Positions 13,661 to 19,393 of a stretch of 19,393 nucleotides of DNA are shown piece by piece (the first letter of the stretch is position 1; each line of letters begins with the position of its first letter). Below the pieces are notes generated by a model. That model saw only the letters and a list, made by a program, of their open reading frames with translations, did no database searches and was not told the origin of the DNA. The stretch comes from Christensenella sp. UBA1242 (lineage in GTDB: Bacteria > Bacillota > Clostridia > Christensenellales > UBA1242), in contig DBWI01000035.1 in assembly GCA_002308915.1 (NCBI GenBank), positions 37,474 to 56,866 of the forward strand, in the 5' to 3' direction. The translations under genes were made by a program, and so were the position numbers.

Positions 13661-14953
13661 ATGTTAGAAGTATTGTTAAATGTATTAGCAGTAATCGGAC
13701 TTATTGTTGTAGGTGGCTTCGTTGTTGTATTCTTGGGCAACTTATTCCTCAACGTTTTTGATTCTTCATCAAAAGACAAACAAGCAAATCAACCACAACA
13801 ACCACAACAATATTACCAAGCTCAACCAGAGCAAATTACATATCAAGAACCACAAAGATATGTTGAACCAGAACCAACATACCAAGTTGCTGGTTACACA
13901 GATGTTGATATGGATAAAGCTGCAGAAGAAGAAGCTCTTCTTGCAGAAAGAAACTCAGCTCTTGATGATGAATATGCAAAACTTCGTGAAGAGCAAGAAG
14001 CTTTAAAACAAGAAAGACTTAAATTCTTAGAAGAAAAACAAAAGGCAGAAGAAGAAGCAAAAGCTGCTGAAGAAGCAAAAGCCGCTGAAGAGGCAAAAGC
14101 TGAAGAACCTGCTGAAGAAGACGATGATATCGATCTTGATGATATTTTCTTTGATGAAGATGAAGAACTTGTTGAAGAACCTGCTGAAGAACCAGTAGAA
14201 GAAGTTGAGGAACCAGTAGAAGAAGTTGCAGAAGAAGTTGAAGAGGAACCAGTTGTTGAAGAAGTAGCTGAAGAACCAGTAGAAGAAGTTGCTGAAGAAC
14301 CAGCTGCAACAAATGAAGAACTCGAAGCTCTCAAAGCAGAACTCGAAGCACAAAAAGCAGAACTTGAAGAATACAAGAAGAAAGCAGAAGAAGCTGCAAA
14401 AGCTGCAGAAGAAGCAAAAGCTGCAGAAGCTGCTGCAAAGGCTGCTGCCGAAGAAGCTGCAAAAAATGCTGCTGAACAAGGTGAAGCAAATCTTTCACTT
14501 GAAGAATATGAAGCAAGACTTGCTACTTTGGAAGAAAGACTTAAGAACAACGAAAAAGATCTTAAGAATGTTAAGAAAGAATACTTGCCACTTGCAAGAG
14601 TTAGAAATAGCTTAGAAAGAGACAAGAAGAAACTTCGTAGAAGAGAAGCACTTGTTGCAAAACAAAAAGTATCTCTTTACGGCGTAAACAATATCAGTGA
14701 TATTGATGAAGACAGAGCAAAGAAACTTTCAGAAGATCTTGATCTTTTGGACGGACTCAAAGCAAGCGTTGCTCACTGTGAAGAAGTAATCAACGAAAAT
14801 AAAGAAAGACTTCCAATTTTGGAAAATACTTACAATATCTTAGTTGAAAACAACACAGCACTTAAGTCAGATATCGAAGAAACAAAAGCTAAGATTGAAG
14901 AACTCAAAGCTGCAAATGGCGATGCTGATACAGATAACACAGATGCTGAATAA
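13661..14953 (+). CDS. Membrane-anchored Glu/Ala-rich coiled-coil protein
   Basis: 430 residues, family not recognised. An N-terminal transmembrane helix (about 4-31, LLNVLAVIGLIVVGGFVVVFLGNLFLNVF) is followed by a Gln/Pro/Tyr-rich linker (about 42-75). Next come a charged coiled coil (85-150), an acidic low-complexity stretch with repeated EEPVEEV units (about 150-210) and a long coiled coil to about 420 containing KAAEEAKAAE heptads. Most of the chain would be cytoplasmic if the short N-terminus is outside. Codon choice differs from the neighbours: CTT/CTC for Leu, AAG for Lys and ATC for Ile are frequent, as in highly expressed genes. A strong AAGGAAGGG site precedes the ATG and a strong terminator follows. 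A structural or envelope-scaffold role is a guess from shape only. A long open frame on the opposite strand (13894-14625) is a low-complexity shadow. Confidence 0.9.
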   Translation: MLEVLLNVLAVIGLIVVGGFVVVFLGNLFLNVFDSSSKDKQANQPQQPQQYYQAQPEQITYQEPQRYVEPEPTYQVAGYTDVDMDKAAEEEALLAERNSALDDEYAKLREEQEALKQERLKFLEEKQKAEEEAKAAEEAKAAEEAKAEEPAEEDDDIDLDDIFFDEDEELVEEPAEEPVEEVEEPVEEVAEEVEEEPVVEEVAEEPVEEVAEEPAATNEELEALKAELEAQKAELEEYKKKAEEAAKAAEEAKAAEAAAKAAAEEAAKNAAEQGEANLSLEEYEARLATLEERLKNNEKDLKNVKKEYLPLARVRNSLERDKKKLRRREALVAKQKVSLYGVNNISDIDEDRAKKLSEDLDLLDGLKASVAHCEEVINENKERLPILENTYNILVENNTALKSDIEETKAKIEELKAANGDADTDNTDAE

Positions 14954-14964
14954 TATTATTAATA

Positions 14965-14993
14965 AAAAAAGTCCTCGAATTGAGGGCTTTTTT
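14965..14993 (+). terminator. Intrinsic terminator after the coiled-coil gene
   Basis: AAAAAAGTCCTC pairs with GAGGGCTTTTTT around a GAATT loop (one G-T wobble), ending in a T run. The stop codon lies 11 nt upstream. Confidence 0.93.
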
Positions 14994-15049
14994 ATTATCA
15001 AAAATTTTTAATATTTTTCAAATTATGACTAGTTTTTATATTTGTTTTA

Positions 15050-15058
15050 TGGTACTAT
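15050..15058 (+). promoter_or_regulatory. Possible extended -10 promoter for the patatin gene
   Basis: TGG followed by TACTAT (15053-15058) fits an extended -10 (TGn-TAnnnT). No convincing -35 is seen. A start near 15065 would give a leader of about 19 nt that includes the AAGG at 15067-15070. Confidence 0.35.
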
Positions 15059-15083
15059 ATAAAAGTAAGGATAATATAACATT

Positions 15084-15959
15084 ATGGATTTTTTTAAGAA
15101 CGGAATATTAAACAGAAGAAAAAATACAAGAATAGGTATTGCCTTTGGTGGTGGTGGAACTCGTGGCTTTGCACATCTTGGTGTAATAAAAGCTTTTGAA
15201 GAGTATGGCATCAAAGCTTCAGATTTTGATTTTATCACAGGAACAAGTGCAGGTAGCATTGTCGGTGCTTTTTATGCTGCAGGAATGTGCTATGCTCAAA
15301 TGTTAGAAATTGCACAAAGCATAAATGAGTCAGAAATTCGTACAAACAAAATACCTTTTATGCCATCAAAAACAGATGGTATTCAAAATTTAATCAAACA
15401 AAACCTTGGCGATATTAACATAGAGAATTTACCAATTCCTTTTGCAGCTGTTGCATGTGATATAAAAACAACTAGAGAAGTAATTTTAACTAAGGGCAAT
15501 CTTGCAAAAGCAATTGCAGGCAGTTGTTGTGTTCCAGGAATATTTGTTCCTGTTGAATTTGGAGATTATCATCTTTGTGATGGTGGACTCAAAAACACTA
15601 TTCCAGCAAGTGTACCAAAAAAGTTTGGTTGTGACTATGTTGTTGGTGTTGATGTAAACAAAGATAGAACATATGGCACAGATAGTTTAAAAGTTATTGA
15701 TGTTGCAAGTTGTTCTATAAGAATATTAATGGAAAACACTGCAATTCGTGGATATCTTGCCGCAGATGTTATGATTGGGCCAGAAACAAGAAGATTCAAA
15801 GCTTCAAAAACAGATGGAATGATGGATATGATTGAAGAAGGCTACAAAGAAGCAATAGATAAAATGCCAGACTTATTAATGCTTCTTCAAAGAAAACCAT
15901 TAAAAGAAAAAATAAAGAAACAATTCTATAAAGGCGACGAAGAGGTGTATGGTGGCTAA
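15084..15959 (+). CDS. Patatin-like phospholipase (RssA/YchK type)
   Basis: 291 residues. A serine acyl hydrolase with a Ser-Asp dyad, likely acting on membrane lipids. The oxyanion loop is G22-GGGTRG, the nucleophile elbow is G53-T-S55-A-G57, and the catalytic Asp is D166 in HLCDGGLKNTIP. No signal peptide or membrane helix, as in small bacterial patatins. The ATG follows AAGG by an unusually long 13 nt, but no better in-frame start is present, and the conserved region starts at residue 17, so little can be missing. The 3' end overlaps the next gene by 11 nt (its ATG at 15949), so the two are coupled. The true substrate is unknown. Confidence 0.93.
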   Translation: MDFFKNGILNRRKNTRIGIAFGGGGTRGFAHLGVIKAFEEYGIKASDFDFITGTSAGSIVGAFYAAGMCYAQMLEIAQSINESEIRTNKIPFMPSKTDGIQNLIKQNLGDINIENLPIPFAAVACDIKTTREVILTKGNLAKAIAGSCCVPGIFVPVEFGDYHLCDGGLKNTIPASVPKKFGCDYVVGVDVNKDRTYGTDSLKVIDVASCSIRILMENTAIRGYLAADVMIGPETRRFKASKTDGMMDMIEEGYKEAIDKMPDLLMLLQRKPLKEKIKKQFYKGDEEVYGG

Positions 15960-17109
15960 AAGAAAAAATAGTAAAAAATCATCAAAAAAACCAAAGTTTT
16001 CATTTACAAAAACAAAACTTATAGTATTTTTGATAATTTCTTGTATTTTGTGTTCAACTTTTTTGTTTTATAAACCACTAGAAATTTGGATTAACAATTT
16101 GCTATATCCACAAGTTTCTGCTGATGTTGATGGATGCGAACTTAAAGTTCATTTCATTGACATAGGTCAAGGTGATAGCATTTTGGTTGAGCTTCCTGAC
16201 AACAAACTTATGCTTGTTGATGCAGGTCCAAATTCTGGAGAGAAAAACCTTTTATTATATCTAAACAATTTCTTTGAAAAAAGAGATAACAAAAAGATTG
16301 ACTATTTCATTGTCACTCATCAAGATGAAGACCATATTGGTGGAGCAGATATCGTTTTTGACAATTATGAAGTATTAAGTTTTCACAGACCAACAGTGTA
16401 CACTCCTGATGAAATGACAAAATACGGTTATAGTACAAGTGAAGTAAATGTTTGTGATACAAAAGTATTCAAAACAATGATTTCAAAAATGGAAGCAGAA
16501 GGTTGTAAAGTTGTATTCAATGCACAAAGCAATAATCCACTTGGTCTTACGGGAACAGAAGATTACACAGTTGAATTTTTATCACCAAAGCGAATAAAGT
16601 ACAATGCACCAAACGATTATTCACCAATTACAATAATTACATATCAAAATAGAAAAGTTATGTTAACAGGTGATGCCGAAACTCTTGTTGAAAATGAAGT
16701 GCTAGATGATTATTCAAATGATTATCTCAATTGTGACATATTAAAACTTGGTCATCACGGAAGCAGTACTTCAACTTCACAAAATTTTTTGGATGCTGTT
16801 AGTCCAAAGTATGTTGCAATCAGTTGTGGAGTAAACAACAAGTATCATCATCCAAACGAAACAGTATATGCAAGAGTTGTTGAAAAAATAGGTGAAAACA
16901 ATATCTACAGAACAGACACAATGGGGAACATCACTTTTGGTATCGACAAAGATAGTGTTGTTGGTGGTAAAGCAGAAATAAAAATTGCCCATGCAAAAGG
17001 TCAAGTTGTTCAACTTTATGTTGAATGGTGGTATATAATAGTTTGTTTAGAGAGTTTATTGTTTGTTATTGTTTTTGTTCCAAATTATGGAAAGTTTACA
17101 AATAATTAA
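15949..17109 (+). CDS. ComEC/Rec2-type metallo-beta-lactamase-fold protein, membrane-anchored
   Basis: 386 residues. A Lys/Ser-rich N-terminus precedes a membrane helix at 23-42. The hydrolase domain (about 60-345) resembles the extracellular nuclease-like domain of ComEC and its free-standing relatives: VHFIDIGQGDSILVELP, LVDAG, T-H124-Q-D126-E-D128-H129-IGG (metal site), LTGDAE (241-243), LKLGHHGSS (268-273) and KYHHP (H300, H301). Unusually, a second hydrophobic segment lies at the C-terminus (361-378, YIIVCLESLLFVIVFVP), so the domain would be tethered at both ends, probably outside the cell. It lacks the multi-helix channel of ComEC, so it is not the DNA channel itself. The substrate (DNA, nucleotide or other phosphoester) is not known. 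GAGGTG precedes the ATG inside the patatin gene. Confidence 0.9.
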   Translation: MVAKRKNSKKSSKKPKFSFTKTKLIVFLIISCILCSTFLFYKPLEIWINNLLYPQVSADVDGCELKVHFIDIGQGDSILVELPDNKLMLVDAGPNSGEKNLLLYLNNFFEKRDNKKIDYFIVTHQDEDHIGGADIVFDNYEVLSFHRPTVYTPDEMTKYGYSTSEVNVCDTKVFKTMISKMEAEGCKVVFNAQSNNPLGLTGTEDYTVEFLSPKRIKYNAPNDYSPITIITYQNRKVMLTGDAETLVENEVLDDYSNDYLNCDILKLGHHGSSTSTSQNFLDAVSPKYVAISCGVNNKYHHPNETVYARVVEKIGENNIYRTDTMGNITFGIDKDSVVGGKAEIKIAHAKGQVVQLYVEWWYIIVCLESLLFVIVFVPNYGKFTNN

Positions 17110-17141
17110 TAATTGAAGGTATTCAGTAAGATATTTTTTGT

Positions 17142-17170
17142 TTGACTTTTAATAATATGTGTTGTATATA
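17142..17170 (+). promoter_or_regulatory. Sigma-A-type promoter placed for leaderless transcription
   Basis: TTGACT (17142-17147), 17 nt, TATATA (17165-17170). The start predicted 7 nt after the -10 is position 17177, which is the A of the ATG of the following small gene. No ribosome-binding site is seen. Confidence 0.65.
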
Positions 17171-17176
17171 AATTAT

Positions 17177-17518
17177 ATGAAAGAGAATATACCATTTAAT
17201 AAGTTTATAGATTGGGAGAAATATAGCATAGATTGGGAGAAATATTCGCGAGGTGAAACTGAAAAAATTCGTCGTGAAATGTTTTCAATAATGCGAAATA
17301 TAACATGGGATGATTTTTTAAGTTGTACAAAAGAAGAAATTGAAAAGATACCACTTGGTTGGATTTATGATTGGACACATATTACATGCAGCTGGGGCAA
17401 ACAAAACAAAGTGGAAGAATTGTATTCAAGATACAATATTGTTCCGCTTAATGGAAATGATTATTTAGAAAAATTTGACCCTGAATATACAAAATATCGA
17501 AAAATATTAAAAAGATAG
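17177..17518 (+). CDS. Small Trp/Tyr-rich hypothetical protein
   Basis: 113 residues, family not recognised. Acidic and basic residues are mixed, with many Trp and Tyr: FIDWEKYSIDWEKYSRGE, ITWDDFLSC, IPLGWIYDWTHITCSWGKQ, DPEYTKYRKILKR. No signal or membrane segment. The chosen ATG lies 6 nt after a good -10, implying a leaderless message. A GTG 18 nt earlier (17159) would fall inside the promoter and is rejected. Residues 11-24 arise from a 21-nt tandem duplication. Its frame is open through to TAG, and a promoter in front and a terminator behind make it a stand-alone gene. It lies between the MBL-fold gene and the heat-shock operon with no functional link visible. Confidence 0.7.
   Translation: MKENIPFNKFIDWEKYSIDWEKYSRGETEKIRREMFSIMRNITWDDFLSCTKEEIEKIPLGWIYDWTHITCSWGKQNKVEELYSRYNIVPLNGNDYLEKFDPEYTKYRKILKR
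17207..17248 (+). repeat. In-frame tandem duplication of 21 nt
   Basis: Two direct copies, 17207-17227 and 17228-17248, identical over the first 18 nt (ATAGATTGGGAGAAATAT) and different in the last three. They encode the repeated heptapeptide IDWEKYS/IDWEKYS. The near identity at DNA level suggests a recent duplication. Confidence 0.9.
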
Positions 17519-17541
17519 AAGTAAACTAATTTAGAAATATG

Positions 17542-17571
17542 AAAAAAATGCTCAAAATAGAGCATTTTTTT
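17542..17571 (+). terminator. Intrinsic terminator after the small gene
   Basis: AAAAATGCTC pairs with GAGCATTTTT around an AAAATA loop and runs into a T tract. It insulates the heat-shock operon from upstream transcription. Confidence 0.92.
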
Positions 17572-17651
17572 GTTTATGTATGTAATTTTATTCCTTTTGT
17601 GGCTTCTTTTTTTTTATGTAAAAAATTTTTCAAAAAAATTACATAAAAGTG

Positions 17652-17680
17652 TTGACATTGGCTAACACTATGCATATAAT
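17652..17680 (+). promoter_or_regulatory. Consensus sigma-A promoter of the hrcA operon
   Basis: TTGACA (17652-17657), 17 nt, TATAAT (17675-17680): a perfect consensus. The predicted start (about 17687) lies within the CIRCE element, so bound HrcA would block initiation. A second inverted repeat, GCTAACA (17661-17667) and TGTTAGC (17683-17689), flanks the -10 and overlaps the left CIRCE arm. Confidence 0.95.
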
Positions 17681-17684
17681 AATG

Positions 17685-17711
17685 TTAGCACAACCAAATA
17701 GAGAGTGCTAG
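17685..17711 (+). promoter_or_regulatory. CIRCE operator (HrcA-binding site)
   Basis: TTAGCACAA (17685-17693), a 9-nt spacer, GAGTGCTAG (17703-17711), against the consensus TTAGCACTC-N9-GAGTGCTAA. The left arm differs at its last two bases and the right arm at its last. It lies at the start site of the consensus promoter and ahead of hrcA itself, so HrcA represses its own operon. Confidence 0.93.
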
Positions 17712-17733
17712 CAATCTACAAAAAGGAGAGGAT

Positions 17734-18732
17734 ATGAAGCTCAGCGAAAGAAAACATTTTATACTTTGTAGCGTTATTGAAGATTACATCAAAGATGCTT
17801 CTCCAATCACAAGTGCAGGCGTTCAAGATAGACACATTCCAAAGGTTAGCACAGCAACACTCAGGAATGAACTTAATGCACTTGAGAGTATGGGATATCT
17901 CAAGCAACTTCATACATCTGGTGGAAGAATTCCAACTCCAGAAGGGTATAAGTACTATGTATCAACACTTTTGGAAGATTTTCATGTTTCAGAAAGTCAG
18001 TTAGAAAAAGTTCAAGATTTACTTAACAGTCAAACAACTTCATTAACACAAATTCTTTCAGGAATTGCAGAACTTGTTAGCAAGGCAACAAACTATCCAA
18101 CAGTTATGATTGCAAATGGTTATGACAAACTTGTTATTGAAGAAGTAAAAATTATTCCACTTATTGACAACGAAGCACTTGTGCTTTTTAGAACAAGAAG
18201 TGGAATAGTTAAAAATTCAATGCAAACAAGTGCAAGTGAAAAAGTTTGTGATGATGCTTCTGCATTTTTAACAAGAAAGTTTGCTGGTCATACGATTGGT
18301 GAAATGCTTGAAGGCGAAACACTTGCCAAATCACTTGGTGAAATTCAAACTTTTGGTTCACTAATCAATAGTTTGCTTGACAGTATGCGAAAGTTTATTG
18401 GAAAAAACCAAATAGATATTCGTAGCGAAAGTGCAGTAAACATATTAGATGAAAATGAACAAAAAAGTGTAAAACAAACCAAAAAAATCTTGTCGCTACT
18501 GGGTGACAAAGAAGAACTAAAAACTCAAGTCGAAACTGTAAGTGATGACATAACAGTAAAAATTGGTGAAGAAAATGACAAAATGGAAGGTTGCGCACTT
18601 ATTTCTGCTCCAATTGTAATAAATGGAACACCAGTTGCATCAATTGCTGTTATTGGTCCAGACAGAATGGATTATGCAAATATTGCAAGTGCACTTAAAG
18701 TTGTTATGAATGAGTTAGGAAAAACAAAGTAA
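17734..18732 (+). CDS. hrcA: Heat-inducible transcription repressor HrcA
   Basis: 332 residues, near the usual 340. A dimeric repressor that binds CIRCE and is kept active by GroE; heat stress releases it. The N-terminal winged helix is typical: MKLSERKHFILCSVIEDYIKDASPITSAGV, VSTATLRNELNALESMGYLKQLHTSGGRIPTPEGYKYYV. A GAF-like sensory core follows, and the end carries CALISAPIVINGTPVASIAVIGPDRMDYANIASALKVV, the conserved HrcA C-terminus. AAAGGAGAGG just before the ATG confirms the start. First gene of the operon, behind a consensus promoter and CIRCE. grpE starts 9 nt after its stop. Confidence 0.98.
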   Translation: MKLSERKHFILCSVIEDYIKDASPITSAGVQDRHIPKVSTATLRNELNALESMGYLKQLHTSGGRIPTPEGYKYYVSTLLEDFHVSESQLEKVQDLLNSQTTSLTQILSGIAELVSKATNYPTVMIANGYDKLVIEEVKIIPLIDNEALVLFRTRSGIVKNSMQTSASEKVCDDASAFLTRKFAGHTIGEMLEGETLAKSLGEIQTFGSLINSLLDSMRKFIGKNQIDIRSESAVNILDENEQKSVKQTKKILSLLGDKEELKTQVETVSDDITVKIGEENDKMEGCALISAPIVINGTPVASIAVIGPDRMDYANIASALKVVMNELGKTK

Positions 18733-18741
18733 GGAGGCATA

Positions 18742-19341
18742 ATGGCATACAAAAAGATTGACACACTAGAAGACAAGTTAAAAGAAAAAGAAGTTATTGA
18801 AGAAAAAAAACCAAAAGAAAAACCACAGCCAAAAGAAGTGGAAGAACCACAAGAAGAATGTTGTGAATGTGAATGCGAACATTGCAAATGTGAACATGAG
18901 CAAGAAGACAATTCACTTGCAACAGAATATCTTAACATGGCAAGAGTTATTCAAGCAGATTTTGATAACTTCCGAAAGAGAAGTGCAGAAAGTGTAAGAC
19001 AGGCAAAAATTGATGGAATGATTAGTGCTATTGAAGTAATTTTGCCAGCACTTGATGTATTCAAAAAAGCAAAACAGATGATAAAAGATGCCAACTCACT
19101 CAAAGGTGTAGAAATGGTTGAAGATGAAATAAAAAATTCATTAAAATCACTTGGAGTTCAAAAAATAAAATCAGTTGGCGAACAATTTAATCCAAATTAT
19201 CATCATGCGTTAACGGTTATAGAAGACAAAACAAAACCAGATAATGAAATTTTGGAAGAATATCAAGCAGGTTATATATTAAATGACAAAGTAATAAAAT
19301 ATAGTCAAGTTATAGTAAATAAATTAAAGGAGGATAAATAA
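18742..19341 (+). CDS. grpE: Nucleotide exchange factor GrpE with Cys/His-rich N-terminal tail
   Basis: 199 residues. Drives ADP/ATP exchange on DnaK and acts as a thermosensor. The conserved core is clear from about residue 60: YLNMARVIQADFDNFRKRSAESVRQAK (long dimer helix), VILPALDVFKKA, then the beta domain LKSLGVQKIKSVGEQFNPNYHHALTVIEDK and EYQAGYILNDKVIKYSQVIVNK. The N-terminal tail is charged as usual but holds an unusual cluster, C40-C41-E-C43-E-C45-E-H47-C48-K-C50-E-H52: six Cys and two His in 13 residues. Metal binding or redox response is possible but inferred. AAGGAGG precedes the ATG. The gene is in the standard order hrcA-grpE-dnaK, and dnaK begins 5 nt after its stop. Confidence 0.97.
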   Translation: MAYKKIDTLEDKLKEKEVIEEKKPKEKPQPKEVEEPQEECCECECEHCKCEHEQEDNSLATEYLNMARVIQADFDNFRKRSAESVRQAKIDGMISAIEVILPALDVFKKAKQMIKDANSLKGVEMVEDEIKNSLKSLGVQKIKSVGEQFNPNYHHALTVIEDKTKPDNEILEEYQAGYILNDKVIKYSQVIVNKLKEDK

Positions 19342-19346
19342 ATACT

Positions 19347-19393
19347 ATGGCAAAAATTATAGGAATTGATTTAGGAACAACAAACAGCTGCGT
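19347..19393 (+). CDS. dnaK: Chaperone DnaK (Hsp70), 5' end only
   Basis: Only 15 full codons are in the window, but they read MAKIIGIDLGTTNSC, the invariant Hsp70 phosphate-1 motif of the ATPase domain, followed by the first bases of a Val codon. AAAGGAGGATAA (19327-19338) is its ribosome-binding site, located in the last codons of grpE. ATP-dependent folding chaperone, co-transcribed with hrcA and grpE under CIRCE control. Confidence 0.97.
   Translation, partial: MAKIIGIDLGTTNSC

Noticed and set aside
13800..14480. Repetitive GAAGAA/GCAGAAG stretches as a possible repeat array or CRISPR
   Set aside because: They are coding low-complexity repeats in frame with EEPVEEV and KAAEEA units; there are no uniform repeats or spacers.
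13894..14625. 243-residue Ser/Ala-rich open frame on the minus strand
   Set aside because: It is the antisense of GAA/GCA-rich codons of the coiled-coil gene, which favours long open antisense frames. It has no start signal.
17159..17176. Upstream GTG start (17159) for the small orphan gene
   Set aside because: It would fall inside the promoter spacer and -10 and has no ribosome-binding site.
1..19393. Genetic code 4 (TGA read as Trp)
   Set aside because: All genes are complete with TGG for Trp and no in-frame TGA, so there is no positive sign of reassignment, only avoidance of TGA.

Overview
The window is about 19.4 kb of AT-rich DNA (roughly one third GC by eye). It is densely coded, mostly on the + strand. 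It looks like a chromosomal segment of a low-GC Gram-positive bacterium (Bacillota, probably Clostridia-like, possibly an uncultured gut lineage). The reasons are a large SRP RNA with an Alu domain, a CIRCE-controlled hrcA-grpE-dnaK operon, an rnr-smpB-ssrA block, a lipoprotein built from Listeria-Bacteroides-type repeats, and A/T-rich intrinsic terminators. No phage genes, transposases, CRISPR arrays or tRNAs were seen. The genus cannot be named from the sequence alone.

Layout. 1-1692: 3' end of uracil-DNA glycosylase, a membrane-anchored DUF2726-like protein and a degenerate CYTH-domain protein. 1733-3964: a 743-residue repeat lipoprotein ending at a terminator shared with a convergent SRP RNA gene (ffs, minus strand, about 4299 to 4026). 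4407-5132: a CBS-pair protein whose N-terminus carries a HEPN-like Rx4H motif. 5209-8526: an rRNA-methyltransferase-like protein, an RluA-family pseudouridine synthase and oligoendopeptidase F. 8523-10553: a poorly understood module of two small minus-strand genes (one Cys-rich with a membrane tail), a perfect palindrome between divergent genes, a small plus-strand gene and an S8 serine protease without a signal peptide. 10610-13595: RNase R, SmpB and tmRNA, the ribosome-rescue and mRNA-decay set. 13661-14953: a membrane-anchored Glu/Ala-rich coiled-coil protein of unknown function. 15084-17109: a patatin-like phospholipase overlapping a membrane-anchored ComEC-type metallo-beta-lactamase-fold protein. 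17177-17518: a small orphan gene. 17652-19393: the hrcA-grpE-dnaK heat-shock operon, cut off 16 codons into dnaK.

Most of this is ordinary housekeeping. The points that deserve a second look are: (i) none of the 20 visible CDS stops is TGA (16 TAA, 4 TAG); (ii) three genes have near-consensus promoters placed so that the mRNA would have no leader or only about 4 nt; (iii) a Cys/His cluster in the GrpE N-terminal tail; (iv) the HEPN-like/CBS protein; (v) the divergent small-gene/protease module around a perfect palindrome; (vi) a second dyad overlapping CIRCE in the hrcA promoter. I did not find a clear new defence or mobile system. The 8.5-10.6 kb module is the best candidate for something undescribed, but the evidence for a joint function is only its layout.
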